64,000 nt of DNA from assembly GCF_002953135.1 (NCBI RefSeq), contig NZ_CP026372.1, forward strand, positions 3,397,501 through 3,461,500, read 5' to 3'. The notes below the pieces were generated by a model. It was not told where the DNA came from, searched no databases, and saw nothing but the letters and a program-made list of their open reading frames with translations. The position numbers and the translations under genes are program-made. Source of the DNA: Sphingobium sp. SCG-1 (GTDB taxonomy: Bacteria > Pseudomonadota > Alphaproteobacteria > Sphingomonadales > Sphingomonadaceae). Shown one piece after another: positions 51,457-61,700 of the stretch (its first letter is position 1; each line of letters opens with the position of its first letter).

Positions 51457-54081
51457 ATGTTTTTGCCGTCACGCAAGACTATTCATGCCGGTGTGTCCGG
51501 CGCCGCGCTTGCACTTTCCATGCTTTGGTCTGGAACCGCTCTGGCCCAGGGTGGAGAAGCGCAGGCCGAGCCGGCCGAGGAGATTATCGTGACCGGCAGC
51601 CGTTTTGGCGGCCGAGTCGCCACGGAGTCGCTCAGCCCGGTGGATTCCCTCTCGGCGGACGACCTGCGGTCTTCGGGCAAGACCGAACTTCAGGATATGC
51701 TGAAGGTCGCAGTGCCCAGTTTCAGCACGCCCCGGCCCACGGCCGCCGGCGTTCTCGATTTCCTCACGCCGCCGACGATGCGCGGATTATCGACTGGTCA
51801 GATGCTGGTGTTGGTGAACGGCAAACGCCGCCACACATCTGCCTCTCTCAATCTTGGTAATCAGATCGGGCGCGGCGACGTGGCCTATGACTTCAACGCC
51901 ATTCCTGCAGGCGCCCTGGGTCGGGTGGAAGTTTTGCGCGATGGTGCGTCGGCGCAATATGGTTCCGATGCGATTGCGGGCGTCATCAATCTTCACCTCG
52001 ACGATCGGGTGGGCTATGATGGCGCCGTCACCTATCGGCAGACGACGCGCGGCGATGGTGAAACCGCCGTGGCATGGGTCGGCGCGGGCTTCGCCATCGG
52101 CGACGGCGGCGTGATCCGCGTCACCGCGCAATATCAGAAACAGGCAAAGACCGACCGGGCGGCCCCCGATACCCGTCAGCAATATTTCGGCACCAACGCC
52201 GCGGGCAGGCCCGTCGCGCCATCCGGCAATTTCGGTTCGGGAACGGGCCTCACCCCTTCGAGCGGGACGCTCGATCCGCGAGAGGCGAGCTTCGATCGGG
52301 ACATCTGGGTATTTGGACAACCCAAATACGAAAACAAACAGATCTTCGCTAACCTGAAGCTCCCGGTCGCCGACGAAACGCAATTCTATGCGTTCGGTGG
52401 CTACAGCAAGCTGGAAGGGACGGCGTACAACTTCTTCCGACGGTCGGGCCAGGACGAAAATGTCCGCGCCATCTATCCCGACGGCTTCCTGCCCCTCCAG
52501 GATATCGGGATTGAGAACTGGTCGGCGGCGGCAGGGGTGAAGGGCATGCTGGGCACATTCGGCTATGACCTGTCTTCCGCCTTCGGGAATTCACAGGAAT
52601 TTACCGGATATAGCAATTCGCTCAACACATCGCAGGGCGCGGCCAGCCAGACCGTGTTCGATCGTGGCAGCAACCGTTTCCGCCAGTGGACGAACAATCT
52701 CGACCTCACCAAATCGTTCGATCTGGGCGATGGCGCGCCGCTGGAGGTCGCCTTGGGCCTAGAATATCGCAAGGAATATTTCCGCATTTTCGCGGGCGAA
52801 CCGGCCAGTTATGCCGATGGCGGCATACCGATCCTCGATGGTCCTAACGCAGGCCGCCCCGCCCCCGTCGGCGCGCAGCCCGGCGGCGGCACGGCACCCG
52901 AAGACAGCGCCGAAGCGAGCCGCAACAGCAAGGCCGTCTATGGCGAAATCCAGAAGACCTTCTTCGATCGCCTGACGATCGACGGCGCGGTTCGCTATGA
53001 GGATTTTTCCGATTTCGGGGATACGTGGAACTGGAAGGTGGCGGGTCGCCTGGAACTGGTGAAGGGTCTGGCCCTGCGCGGTTCCTACAATACCGGGTTC
53101 CGCGCGCCCGCGCTCCAGCAATCCAACACCAGCAACACGAATATCAGCTTCGTGAACGGCGAGCCGCGCAAGATCCGCACGATCTCGTTGCAGGATCCGA
53201 TCGCGTCACTGGTCGGTGCGACGCCGCTCAAGCCTGAAAAGGCGGAGAATTTCACGCTTGGGGCGGTATTCAGCCCGCCGGGCACCGGCTTCACTTTCAC
53301 CGCCGACTATTTCAACATCCGCATCGACGACCGCATTGCCCTGTCGTCGAACTTTTCCGGCACCGCGCTCACCACTCTGCTCGCCGCCAATGGCCAACCC
53401 GGCATCCAGTCGGTGGCCTATCTGACGAACGCCGTGGATACGACGACCCAAGGCGTGGATTTGACGGCGACCTGGAAATTGCCGTTAGCGGGCGGCACGC
53501 TGAACGCCACGCTGGCTGGCACCTTTACCGAAACCGAATTCCGCCGCATTGCCGGCACGCCAGCAGCGCTTCAGGCGATGGGTATCTCCACGGTGCTGTT
53601 CGACCTGACCCAGCAGGTTCGCTTCACCGACTCGATCCCGCGCGACAAGGTGACGCTCAACCTCAACTGGAAGTCGGGTCGCGTCGGCCTGAACCTGACC
53701 AACAGCTATTATGGCATGGTGTCGCAGGTTGCGCTGACCGGTCGTTCCGCAGCGCAGGTCGCCGCGCTTATTCCCGGCTATGACGTCACGGTCACGCCCG
53801 CCAATCCCGCTGGCACCAGCTTCGACATCATTCAGCATTTCAAGGGCCAGATCATAACAGATCTGGAGGCGAGTTACGACCTCACCGACAATGCGACCAT
53901 CGTTCTGGGGGCAGACAATATCCTGGACGTGTTTCCCAAAAAGCAGATCGCCTCGACCGCGGCGAGCGTTGCGGCGGGCACCAACGGTGCGGACAATGCG
54001 GGGATTTTCCCCCATGCCTATATTGCGCCCTTCGGCGTGAACGGGGCCACGCTATATGCGCGGTTGAAGGTACGCTTCTGA
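51457..54081 (+). CDS. TonB-dependent outer-membrane receptor
   Basis: An 874-residue receptor with signal peptide (about 1-31, ending GTALAQ), a TonB-box-like EEIIVTGSRF, a plug domain (about 45-180) with TPPTMRGLSTGQMLVLVNGK and EVLRDGASAQYGSDAIAGVI, and a 22-strand barrel ending in ATLYARLKVRF with terminal Phe. The QYGSDAIAGVINL plug is typical of the sphingomonad receptors that take up peptides, sugars or aromatic conjugates. The M20 peptidase gene begins at its stop codon (TGATG), so what it imports is probably the peptidase substrate. No FecI/FecR system is adjacent; control by the LysR gene is likely. Confidence 0.95.
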   Translation: MFLPSRKTIHAGVSGAALALSMLWSGTALAQGGEAQAEPAEEIIVTGSRFGGRVATESLSPVDSLSADDLRSSGKTELQDMLKVAVPSFSTPRPTAAGVLDFLTPPTMRGLSTGQMLVLVNGKRRHTSASLNLGNQIGRGDVAYDFNAIPAGALGRVEVLRDGASAQYGSDAIAGVINLHLDDRVGYDGAVTYRQTTRGDGETAVAWVGAGFAIGDGGVIRVTAQYQKQAKTDRAAPDTRQQYFGTNAAGRPVAPSGNFGSGTGLTPSSGTLDPREASFDRDIWVFGQPKYENKQIFANLKLPVADETQFYAFGGYSKLEGTAYNFFRRSGQDENVRAIYPDGFLPLQDIGIENWSAAAGVKGMLGTFGYDLSSAFGNSQEFTGYSNSLNTSQGAASQTVFDRGSNRFRQWTNNLDLTKSFDLGDGAPLEVALGLEYRKEYFRIFAGEPASYADGGIPILDGPNAGRPAPVGAQPGGGTAPEDSAEASRNSKAVYGEIQKTFFDRLTIDGAVRYEDFSDFGDTWNWKVAGRLELVKGLALRGSYNTGFRAPALQQSNTSNTNISFVNGEPRKIRTISLQDPIASLVGATPLKPEKAENFTLGAVFSPPGTGFTFTADYFNIRIDDRIALSSNFSGTALTTLLAANGQPGIQSVAYLTNAVDTTTQGVDLTATWKLPLAGGTLNATLAGTFTETEFRRIAGTPAALQAMGISTVLFDLTQQVRFTDSIPRDKVTLNLNWKSGRVGLNLTNSYYGMVSQVALTGRSAAQVAALIPGYDVTVTPANPAGTSFDIIQHFKGQIITDLEASYDLTDNATIVLGADNILDVFPKKQIASTAASVAAGTNGADNAGIFPHAYIAPFGVNGATLYARLKVRF

Positions 54082-55541
54082 TGCGTTGTATGGGGTTTGC
54101 CATCTTGCCGGTGCTGCTTTGTGCAGCACCGGCGCATGCGGAGGATCGTGAAGGCGATCGGACAGCGAAGCTGCTGGCCGATCTCGTTCGGATCGATACG
54201 TCCAACCCGCCAGGCGATACGCGGCCGATTGCCGATCATCTCAAGCGCTTGTTCGATACGGCCGGCATCGCCAATGAAATTATCATCGCACCAAATGGCA
54301 AGGCTGCCCATTTTATCGCGCGGTTGAAGGGTGATGGAAGCAAACGCCCGATCCTTCTGGCTGCCCATACCGATGTAGTCCCCGCAGATCGCATGCGATG
54401 GACTGTCGATCCGTTCGGCGGCGTCATCAAGGACGGCTATCTCTACGGTCGGGGCGCGCTGGATAACAAGGGCGCGGTCGCCGCTTTCGCGCGCGCCATG
54501 CTGCGGATCACGGCGGACAATGTGCCGCTTGCCCGCGACATCATCTTTTTGGCCGAAGCGGATGAGGAACAGGGCAGCTACAACACCAACTGGCTGGCCG
54601 CCCATCATTGGGACAAGATCGACGCCGAGTTTTCGCTCAATGAGGGCGGGTCGATCCGGGGGGTCGATGGGCGCGTGAGCGAAATCGCCGTCAGCTATGC
54701 CGACAAGCTGACCGTCAATCTCACATTGCGGGTGGAGGGGCCGGCCGGCCACAGTTCCCGCCCGCTTGGGCAGGACGTCAGCGCCAACGATCAACTGGTC
54801 GCCGCCCTCAATCGGCTGGCATCCCATCGGGAGCCGATAGCGCTGACGCCGGCCACCAGGGATTATCTGACGGCGCTGGCCGGCCTGCATCCGCGCGCAC
54901 TGCGCCAACCGGTCGAACGGCTTTTGTCCGCAACCACGGTGGCGGCACGGGAAGACGCCGCGGCCGCTGTCATCGCCGCAGGCGACACCGTGTCGGGGTG
55001 GGGTATGGAAGGGCTGCTGCGCAACACGACGGTCCTCACGATGCTGCAATCCGGGCTTAAGCCCAACATCATTCCGGGCGTGGCCGAAGCGACATTGAAC
55101 GCCAGGTTGATGCCGGGCACCGACCTCGACGCCTTTCTCGCCAAGCTTCGCAAGGCGATCGGGAATGACCGGGTCGCCCTCACGGTGCTGGAAGGGGAGG
55201 AGCGTGCGAGGCTGATCCGGGACCGGTCGGCGATAGCCCCTTCATCGCTGGACTCGGATCTTTACCGGCTGATCGCGACGACGGCAAAGACGCATTGGCC
55301 CAGCGCGGTGATCATGCCGACGCTGCTTGTCGCCAGCACCGACGCGACGCCTTGGCGGCAACGCGGGGTGCCCGTCTATGGCATTTCGCCCTTCCCGGTC
55401 AGCGGCGCCGATGCTGCGCGCGTTCATGGCGACGACGAACGTGTCTCGCTCGAAGCGATCGGGCAGGGCGCCGCTTACATCCACGATCTCGTTCAAAAGG
55501 CCGCTCAGAAGGCGGGACCAGCCAAAGGAAGCCGACCATGA
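54081..55541 (+). CDS. Exported M20 family metallopeptidase
   Basis: A 486-residue dizinc M20 hydrolase with a signal peptide (MRCMGFAILPVLLCAAPAHA), so it acts in the periplasm. Metal and catalytic motifs: LLAAHTDVVPADRMRW, GRGALDNKGAVAAFARAM, LAEADEEQGSYNTNWLA, NEGGSIRGVDGRV, and the late His in ADAARVHGDDERV. M20 enzymes release amino acids from dipeptides, N-acyl or N-carbamoyl derivatives. Its ATG overlaps the receptor stop codon by one base (TGATG), and its own stop overlaps the next gene (ATGA). Together with the receptor and the amino-acid importer, it likely frees the amino acid that the importer carries. Confidence 0.93.
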   Translation: MRCMGFAILPVLLCAAPAHAEDREGDRTAKLLADLVRIDTSNPPGDTRPIADHLKRLFDTAGIANEIIIAPNGKAAHFIARLKGDGSKRPILLAAHTDVVPADRMRWTVDPFGGVIKDGYLYGRGALDNKGAVAAFARAMLRITADNVPLARDIIFLAEADEEQGSYNTNWLAAHHWDKIDAEFSLNEGGSIRGVDGRVSEIAVSYADKLTVNLTLRVEGPAGHSSRPLGQDVSANDQLVAALNRLASHREPIALTPATRDYLTALAGLHPRALRQPVERLLSATTVAAREDAAAAVIAAGDTVSGWGMEGLLRNTTVLTMLQSGLKPNIIPGVAEATLNARLMPGTDLDAFLAKLRKAIGNDRVALTVLEGEERARLIRDRSAIAPSSLDSDLYRLIATTAKTHWPSAVIMPTLLVASTDATPWRQRGVPVYGISPFPVSGADAARVHGDDERVSLEAIGQGAAYIHDLVQKAAQKAGPAKGSRP

Positions 55542-55915
55542 TTTTTCTCGCCATGTTTCTTGCTCAGGCCGCCACGCAGCCTGCACCGCTGACAGGCGTC
55601 TGGAGTGTCGGTGAAACGCGCAGCTGCGACAGCGGCGAGGCGTGGGTGTTCACGGCGGACGGATATTATGTCGAGGTGGACCTGCCTTCATCGCCGATCG
55701 GCGCGGTGGGGGCCTTCATCGATAAAGGGAATGCGATAGAATATACGCACTCGCATATGCCCTTCGCATCAGCAGACACGCCTCAGGTTCGGCGCAGCTA
55801 TACCATTACGAACCGGTCGGCAGATCGCATCGACGCGCTGAACTATAAAGGCGAAAAGCGCTTCTTCCACAAATGTCCGCTCGATGCCCTGAAGAAGCCA
55901 GAAGGAAAACATTGA
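55538..55915 (+). CDS. Hypothetical exported protein in the receptor-peptidase operon
   Basis: A 125-residue protein with a short hydrophobic N-terminus (MIFLAMFLAQAATQ) that may be a signal peptide, then a beta-rich domain with GVWSVGETRSCDSGEAWVFT and RRSYTITNRSADRIDALNYK; two cysteines (SCDSG and HKCPLD) could form a disulfide. I recognise no family. Four-base overlap with the M20 gene ties it to the same transcript. It may be a periplasmic accessory or lipocalin-like binding protein, which is speculation. Confidence 0.75.
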   Translation: MIFLAMFLAQAATQPAPLTGVWSVGETRSCDSGEAWVFTADGYYVEVDLPSSPIGAVGAFIDKGNAIEYTHSHMPFASADTPQVRRSYTITNRSADRIDALNYKGEKRFFHKCPLDALKKPEGKH

Positions 55916-55963
55916 TGCGCGCAGTGATGACAGGCCGCTGAAGTGGTGTTAGGCAGCAGACCC

Positions 55964-56299
55964 ATGCGTGGATGGATATCCTTCTTGGCAATGATGGGGC
56001 TGTTCTTTGCGCTGGGAGCCGGCGCACTTGCCCATGCCAAAGAAGGTTTCGGCTGCCAATCCGCCGGGACATCCCTGTCAGCGGGTCACTCTGATGGCGA
56101 CAGCGATGAGGTTCCTGCCGATGCGGATAATGGCATGCCGCATCATCATGGCGGCTGCCATGGCCATCATGCCAGCACCGACGCCGCGCGTGCGCCTCTG
56201 GCTTCTCCGGAGTCGCTGAAAGATCGGCATGGGATGCCGCGAAGCGCTCAACTGGCGACTATTATCATCGATCCGGGATTGCGCCCACCCATCGCCTGA
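55964..56299 (+). CDS. His-rich small periplasmic protein upstream of czcCBA
   Basis: A 111-residue protein from ATG 55964: signal peptide (WISFLAMMGLFFALGAGALA, cleavage near AHA), then a low-complexity region with DGDSDEVPADADNG and a metal-binding cluster GMPHHHGGCHGHH. Such His/Asp-rich proteins are commonly encoded just ahead of CzcC and may sequester Zn, Co, Cd or Ni in the periplasm. The longer GTG start at 55943 lacks a ribosome site. It lies 66 bases before the efflux operon. Confidence 0.72.
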   Translation: MRGWISFLAMMGLFFALGAGALAHAKEGFGCQSAGTSLSAGHSDGDSDEVPADADNGMPHHHGGCHGHHASTDAARAPLASPESLKDRHGMPRSAQLATIIIDPGLRPPIA

Positions 56300-56365
56300 A
56301 GCCGATAGACCTGCCCGCCGCCTGAGCGGCTTGGCGCCTGTCATCGTCTTCAGGAGTTTTCCATC

Positions 56366-57607
56366 ATGTATCGCATTTTCGCGGCCCTGCTGGCCGTGGC
56401 CCTGTGCGCCCCCGTGCGGGCGCAGGAAGGGTCACCGCCCTTCACCCTTGCGCGCGCGCTCGAAATGGCAGGTGCTAAGTCGCCCGCCACCCAGGCCGGG
56501 CAGGCCGGCGTCGCATCGGCGCGGGCCGCCCGCGCCGTCGCCGCCCTGCGCCCCAACCCCGAACTCAATCTCCAGACCGAAAATGTCGGCGGCAGCGGCG
56601 CGTATAGCGGCTTTGGCAGTGCGGAAACCACCGCGCAGGTCACGCTGCCGCTGGAACTGGGGGGCAAGCGATCGGCACGCATCGCCGTTGCCGATGCCCA
56701 GCATGAAAGGGCGCTGGTCGAACGCGCGGTGATCGACGCCGATCTTGGCCTGTCAGTCACCCAAGCCTATGTCGCCGCCGTCGCTGCGGCGCGGCGCGAG
56801 GACGTCGCCGCCCGGCAACTGGCGATTGCGGCCGATGCGCTGAACGCTGCGCGGGTCCGCGTGCAGGCCGGCCGCGCCTCTCCCCTTGAGGAACAGCGCG
56901 CCGGGCTGATGCATGTCAATGCGCAGGCTACGCAGCAGCAGACCCGCCGGCTGGCCGACGTCGCCCGCGCCAATTTGTCCAGCCTGATCGGCGCGCCGGT
57001 GGAAGGGCTGCTGGACCAGCTCTGGTTCGACGCGCTGGCTGCCGCCGGGCCAGTCGATCGCGCGCCCGTGGCCACGATGCTCATCGCGCGCGCCGCCGCG
57101 CTGGATGTCGCCACCGCGCAGGCCCAGGTCCGTCTGGCCGGGGCGCAGCGCACGCCCGACGTGCAACTCTTCGCCGGGCCGCGGCGCCTGTCGGCGACCA
57201 ACGACACGGCGGCCCTGTTCGGCGTCAACATCCCGTTGCAACTGTTCAACAACGGATCGGCCGCTCTGGCGCAGGCGCGCGCTGAGCAGCAGAAGGCGGA
57301 CGCCACCCGGCGCATGACCGAAATCCAGCTGACGCAGGCGATAGCGTCCGCCGATGCGGAGGTCGCGAACGCGGAAACCGCCGCGCGCATCGCTGCGGGG
57401 CCGGCGCTGGCCGCCGCCGAGGAAGCTGCCCGCATCGCCCGCATCGGCTATCGGGAGGGGAAGTTCGGCCAGATCGACCTGCTCGATGCCGAACGCTCGC
57501 TGGCCGACACCCGCCTCGCAGCGGTCGATGCGCTCGCCACCTACCATGACGCCATGGCCCGCCGGGCCCGGCTGACCATCCCCGCGCCCCGCGATTTTGG
57601 GAATTGA
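56366..57607 (+). CDS. czcC: CzcC-type outer-membrane efflux protein
   Basis: A 413-residue TolC-family protein with a signal peptide (MYRIFAALLAVALCAPVRAQ) and two long coiled-coil repeats: NPELNLQTENVGGSGAYSGF, TLPLELGGKRSARIAVADAQ and EGKFGQIDLLDAERSLADTR. The latter two are typical of CzcC/CusC-like partners of heavy-metal RND pumps. CAGGAG precedes the ATG. First gene of czcCBA; CzcB starts four bases after its stop codon. Confidence 0.9.
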   Translation: MYRIFAALLAVALCAPVRAQEGSPPFTLARALEMAGAKSPATQAGQAGVASARAARAVAALRPNPELNLQTENVGGSGAYSGFGSAETTAQVTLPLELGGKRSARIAVADAQHERALVERAVIDADLGLSVTQAYVAAVAAARREDVAARQLAIAADALNAARVRVQAGRASPLEEQRAGLMHVNAQATQQQTRRLADVARANLSSLIGAPVEGLLDQLWFDALAAAGPVDRAPVATMLIARAAALDVATAQAQVRLAGAQRTPDVQLFAGPRRLSATNDTAALFGVNIPLQLFNNGSAALAQARAEQQKADATRRMTEIQLTQAIASADAEVANAETAARIAAGPALAAAEEAARIARIGYREGKFGQIDLLDAERSLADTRLAAVDALATYHDAMARRARLTIPAPRDFGN

Positions 57608-57611
57608 TCCG

Positions 57612-58799
57612 ATGAAAAAGACATTTGCGACGCCGCTTGCGCTCGCCCTGCTGCTGGCCGCCTGTGGCGGCGGTGATACGCCCCCCGCGGCGAAAGCCGA
57701 CGCCCATGGGCAGGAGGGCGGCGATGAAGACGGCGAGCATGAAGAGGGCCATGAAGAGGAAGGCCATAAGGCGGAAGAAGGCGTCGTCGCCATGACCGAC
57801 GACCAGATTCGCGCCGCCAACATCACCCTCGTCACCGTCGACGCCGCCGGAAGCGGCGGCGCGCTGACGCTGCCCGCCATGGTGGAAGGCGATCCGCAGG
57901 GCATCCAGGTTGTCACCGCCGCGATCGGCGGGCGCATCGTCGCACTGAGCCGCAATCTGGGCGAATCCGTCCGCGCCGGCGAGACGCTGGCCGTGTTGGA
58001 AAGCCGCGAGGCCGCGCAGATGCAGGGCGAGATCGAGGCGGCATCGGCTCGCCTGGCGCTGGCGCGCAGCAATCTGGCGCGCGAACAGCGCCTGTTCGCG
58101 CAGCGTGTCTCCCCCGAACAGGATTTGATCGCCGCCCGCACCGCCGCGACCGAAGCGGGCATCGCCCTGCGGCTGGCGCGGCAGCAACTGGCCGCAACGG
58201 GCCGGGCAGGCGGTGGCCTCAACCGCGTCGCATTGCCATCGCCTATTGCCGGTCAAGTCATTGAAAGAAAAGCCATGTTGGGGCAGGTTGTGACGGCTGA
58301 CGCGGAACTGTACCACATCGCCAATCTCTCACAACTGTCCATCTCGCTGTCTCTTTCCGCATCCGATGCAGCTCGGCTGCGGCCCGGCGCAAAGGTAACG
58401 GTGAACGGGCAGGGCCGCACTGCCACCGCCAGCATCCGCTTCCTCTCGCCAATCCTTGACCACCAGACCCGGCTGGTCCCGGCCATCGCCACGCTGGACA
58501 ATGGGGCGGGCCAATGGCGCATCGGGGAAAGCGTGACGGCGGTGGTCGCGCTGCCCGCCGCCAACGGCGTGCGCGCGATCAGCGTGCCGCAGGCGGCCGT
58601 TCAGACGGTCGAGGGGCAATCGAGCGTGTTCGTCCGCACTGCCACCGGCTTTCGCACCGTCCCGGTCCAGACCGGCGCGGTCAGCGGCGCAGACATATTG
58701 ATCGTCCGTGGCCTCAAAGGCGGCGAACGCATCGCCGCCGTCGGCAGCTTCACTCTCAAGGCTGAGCTTGGCAAGGGCGAAGCGGAACATGGGCATTGA
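57612..58799 (+). CDS. czcB: CzcB-type membrane fusion protein with His/Glu-rich loop
   Basis: A 395-residue periplasmic adaptor. It carries a lipobox (LLLAACGGG, Cys near 18), then an acidic His-rich stretch (about 32-65) with DAHGQEGGDEDGEHEEGHEE and EGHKAEEG, suited to binding Zn, Cd or Co. The barrel-sandwich and helical hairpin follow with GGRIVALSRNLGESVRAGET and LARSNLAREQRLFAQ. It links the CzcA pump to the CzcC duct. ATG at 57612 is chosen; the upstream GGGAATTG start overlaps czcC. It overlaps czcA by one base (TGATG). Confidence 0.92.
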   Translation: MKKTFATPLALALLLAACGGGDTPPAAKADAHGQEGGDEDGEHEEGHEEEGHKAEEGVVAMTDDQIRAANITLVTVDAAGSGGALTLPAMVEGDPQGIQVVTAAIGGRIVALSRNLGESVRAGETLAVLESREAAQMQGEIEAASARLALARSNLAREQRLFAQRVSPEQDLIAARTAATEAGIALRLARQQLAATGRAGGGLNRVALPSPIAGQVIERKAMLGQVVTADAELYHIANLSQLSISLSLSASDAARLRPGAKVTVNGQGRTATASIRFLSPILDHQTRLVPAIATLDNGAGQWRIGESVTAVVALPAANGVRAISVPQAAVQTVEGQSSVFVRTATGFRTVPVQTGAVSGADILIVRGLKGGERIAAVGSFTLKAELGKGEAEHGH

Positions 58800-61700
58800 T
58801 GATGATTGACGCGATCGTCACATTCTCCGTCGCGCGGCGCTGGCTGGTTCTGCTGCTGACCCTCATCGCCTGCATCATCGGCGGCTGGTCGCTTGGCCGC
58901 CTGCCCATCGATGCGGTGCCCGACATCACCAACAATCAGGTGCAGATCAACGTCCGCGCGCCTGCCCTGTCCCCCGAACTGGTCGAAAGCCAAGTCGCGT
59001 TTCCCATCGAAACCGCCCTGTCGGGTATCGAGGGGCTGGAATATAGTCGCTCGCTCAGCCGCAACGGATTTGCCCAGATCACGGCGGTCTTCACCGATTC
59101 GACCGACATCTATTTCGCCCGGCAACAGGTGAACGAGCGACTGGCCGGGCTGGCCGAAAGCCTGCCCGCCGGCGTATCCCCCGAAATAGGCCCGATCGCC
59201 ACCGGCCTTGGCGAAGTCTATATGTGGACCGTCCATCTGGCGCATCGCAAGGACGACAGGCACGAGCCGGGCGAACCCGGCCTGCAACCCGATGGCAGCT
59301 ATATCACGCCCGAAGGGGAACGGCTCACCAGCCAGGCCGATCAGGCGACCTATCTGCGCACCGCGCAGGACTGGATCGTAACGCCCTTGCTCAAAAACAC
59401 GCCCGGCCTGGCCGGGGTCGATGCCATCGGCGGCTATGTGAAGCAGTTTCAGGTCGTGCCTGATCTCCAACGGCTTGCCGCACTGCGCATCAGCCTGGAC
59501 GATCTGGCCCGCGCTCTGGAGGATAATAACAGCGCCATTGGCGCAGGGGTTGTCGATCGTAACGGCGAAGGGCTGGCGGTCCGGTCCGATGGCCGGATAT
59601 CGCGCGCTGCCGATCTGGCGCGCACCGTCATCGCCACCCGTGAAGGCGTGCCGATTTTGCTGGATCAGGTTGCCACGGTCCGTACGGGGCAGGCGATCCG
59701 CATGGGGTCCGCATCGGAAAACGGCCGGGAAGTCGTGGTCGGTACGGCAGTGATGCGCGTCGGAGAAAACAGCCGCACTGTCGCGTCCGCCGTCGCGCGA
59801 CGGTTGGAGGATATCAACGCGTCCCTGCCGACAGACGTCATCGTCCAGCCTGTGCTGGACCGCACGGCGCTGGTCCATTCCACGATCAACACCGTAGCGA
59901 AGAACCTGATCGAAGGCGCGCTGCTGGTCATCGTCGTTCTGTTCGCGCTGTTGGGCAATTTCCGTGTTGCGCTGGTCGCCGCGCTAGTCATTCCCATCAC
60001 CATGTTGATGACCAGTTTCGGCATGGTGCAGGGTGGCGTGTCGGCCAATCTCATGAGCCTTGGGGCGCTCGATTTCGGCCTGATCGTCGATGGCGCGGTC
60101 ATCATCGTAGAAAACGCATTGCGCCGCATGGCCGATGCGCAGCATCGCGAAGGGCGGCTGCTCACACTGGACGAACGCATGGCGACCATCGCCGGCGCCT
60201 CGCGCGAAATGATCCGTCCGTCCGTGTATGGGCAGGCGATCATCATCCTCGTGTACGTCCCGCTGCTCGCTTTGACGGGGGTGGAGGGCAAGACCTTCAC
60301 GCCCATGGCGCTGACGGTCATTCTGGCGCTCATCTGCGCCTTCATCCTATCGCTGACGTTCGTCCCCGCCATGCTGGCCATCCTGCTTTCTAAGCCGGTG
60401 GAGGAAAAGGAAGGGCGCATCATCGGCTGGATCAAGGCGCGCTACGAACCAGGCCTCGTTGGCGCACTGCACCGCCCGAAACGGACAATCGGGGCGGCCG
60501 TGGTAGCGTTCGTAGCGGCGATCGGCGTCTTTCTGATGCTGGGGCAGGAGTTTCTGCCACAGCTCGATGAAGGGGACGCGACCGCACAAGTGCTGCGTAT
60601 TCCCGGCACCTCGGTCGAACAGAGCCAAGCGATGCAGTTCGATGTCGAACGGGCGATCGCCACCCGGCCGCAGGTCCGCTTCGTCTTTTCGAAAACGGGG
60701 ACGGCCGAACTGGCGTCGGACCCGATGCCGCCAAATATTTCCGACACCTTCATCATCATGAAGCCGCGCGACCAATGGCCCGATCCGTCCCTGCCAAAGG
60801 CTGAACTGGTAGCCGCTATCGAAAAGACGCTGGAAAAACTGCCCGGCCATGCATTCGAAATCAGCCAGCCTATCCAGATGCGTTTCAACGAACTGATCGC
60901 AGGCGTGCGCGGCGATGTGGCGGTGAAGGTCTTCGGCGACGATGCCGACGCCATGAACCGCGCCGCCAATCAGGTCGCGGCAGTGCTGCGCAAAACAGAA
61001 GGGGCTGCGGACGTCCGCGTCGAGCAGACAGAAGGCCTACCGATATTGGACATTCGCCCGCGGCGAGAGGCCTTGGCGCAGTTCGGCCTGTCGATGCGCG
61101 CCGTGCAGGATGTCGTGGCTGCCGCGATTGGCGGGCGGGATGCTGGCATGATCTTCGAAGGCGACCGGCGCTTTGCCGTCACCATCAGGCTCGATGACCG
61201 GCAAAGGGCGGACATGGCGCAACTAGGTCAGATTCCGGTGCCCACGCCCGGCGGCGCCTATGTGCCGCTGGGCAGCGTGGCGGATATCGGGGTCACTGAC
61301 GGCCCGAACCAAATCAGCCGCGAAAACGGCAAACGGCGGATCGTGGTGCAGGCCAATATCCGCGGTCGCGACGTCGCAGGCGTGGTTGCGGATGCGCAGG
61401 CGGCGATCGCGTCCGATGTCCGCCTGCCCGCAGGCACCTACCTGGAATGGGGCGGGCAGTTCGAGAATCTGGCCTCCGCCCGTGATCGGTTGATGCTGGT
61501 GGTGCCAACCTGCTTTGCGGTCATTCTGCTACTCCTCTACGGAGCGCTGGGCAGGGTGCGGGATGCGGTGATCGTGTTCACGGGTGTCCCGCTGGCTCTC
61601 ATCGGCGGTGTGCTGGCGTTGTTCCTGCGCGGCATGCCATTCTCCGTGTCCGCAGCGGTCGGGTTCATCGCCTTGTCGGGCATCGCCGTGCTCAACGGAC

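Noticed and set aside
57246..58316. 356-residue minus-strand frame over czcC-czcB
   Set aside because: Antisense to two well-supported efflux genes.
59665..60435. 256-residue minus-strand frame
   Set aside because: Antisense to czcA, Ser/Met/Thr-rich and without family motifs.
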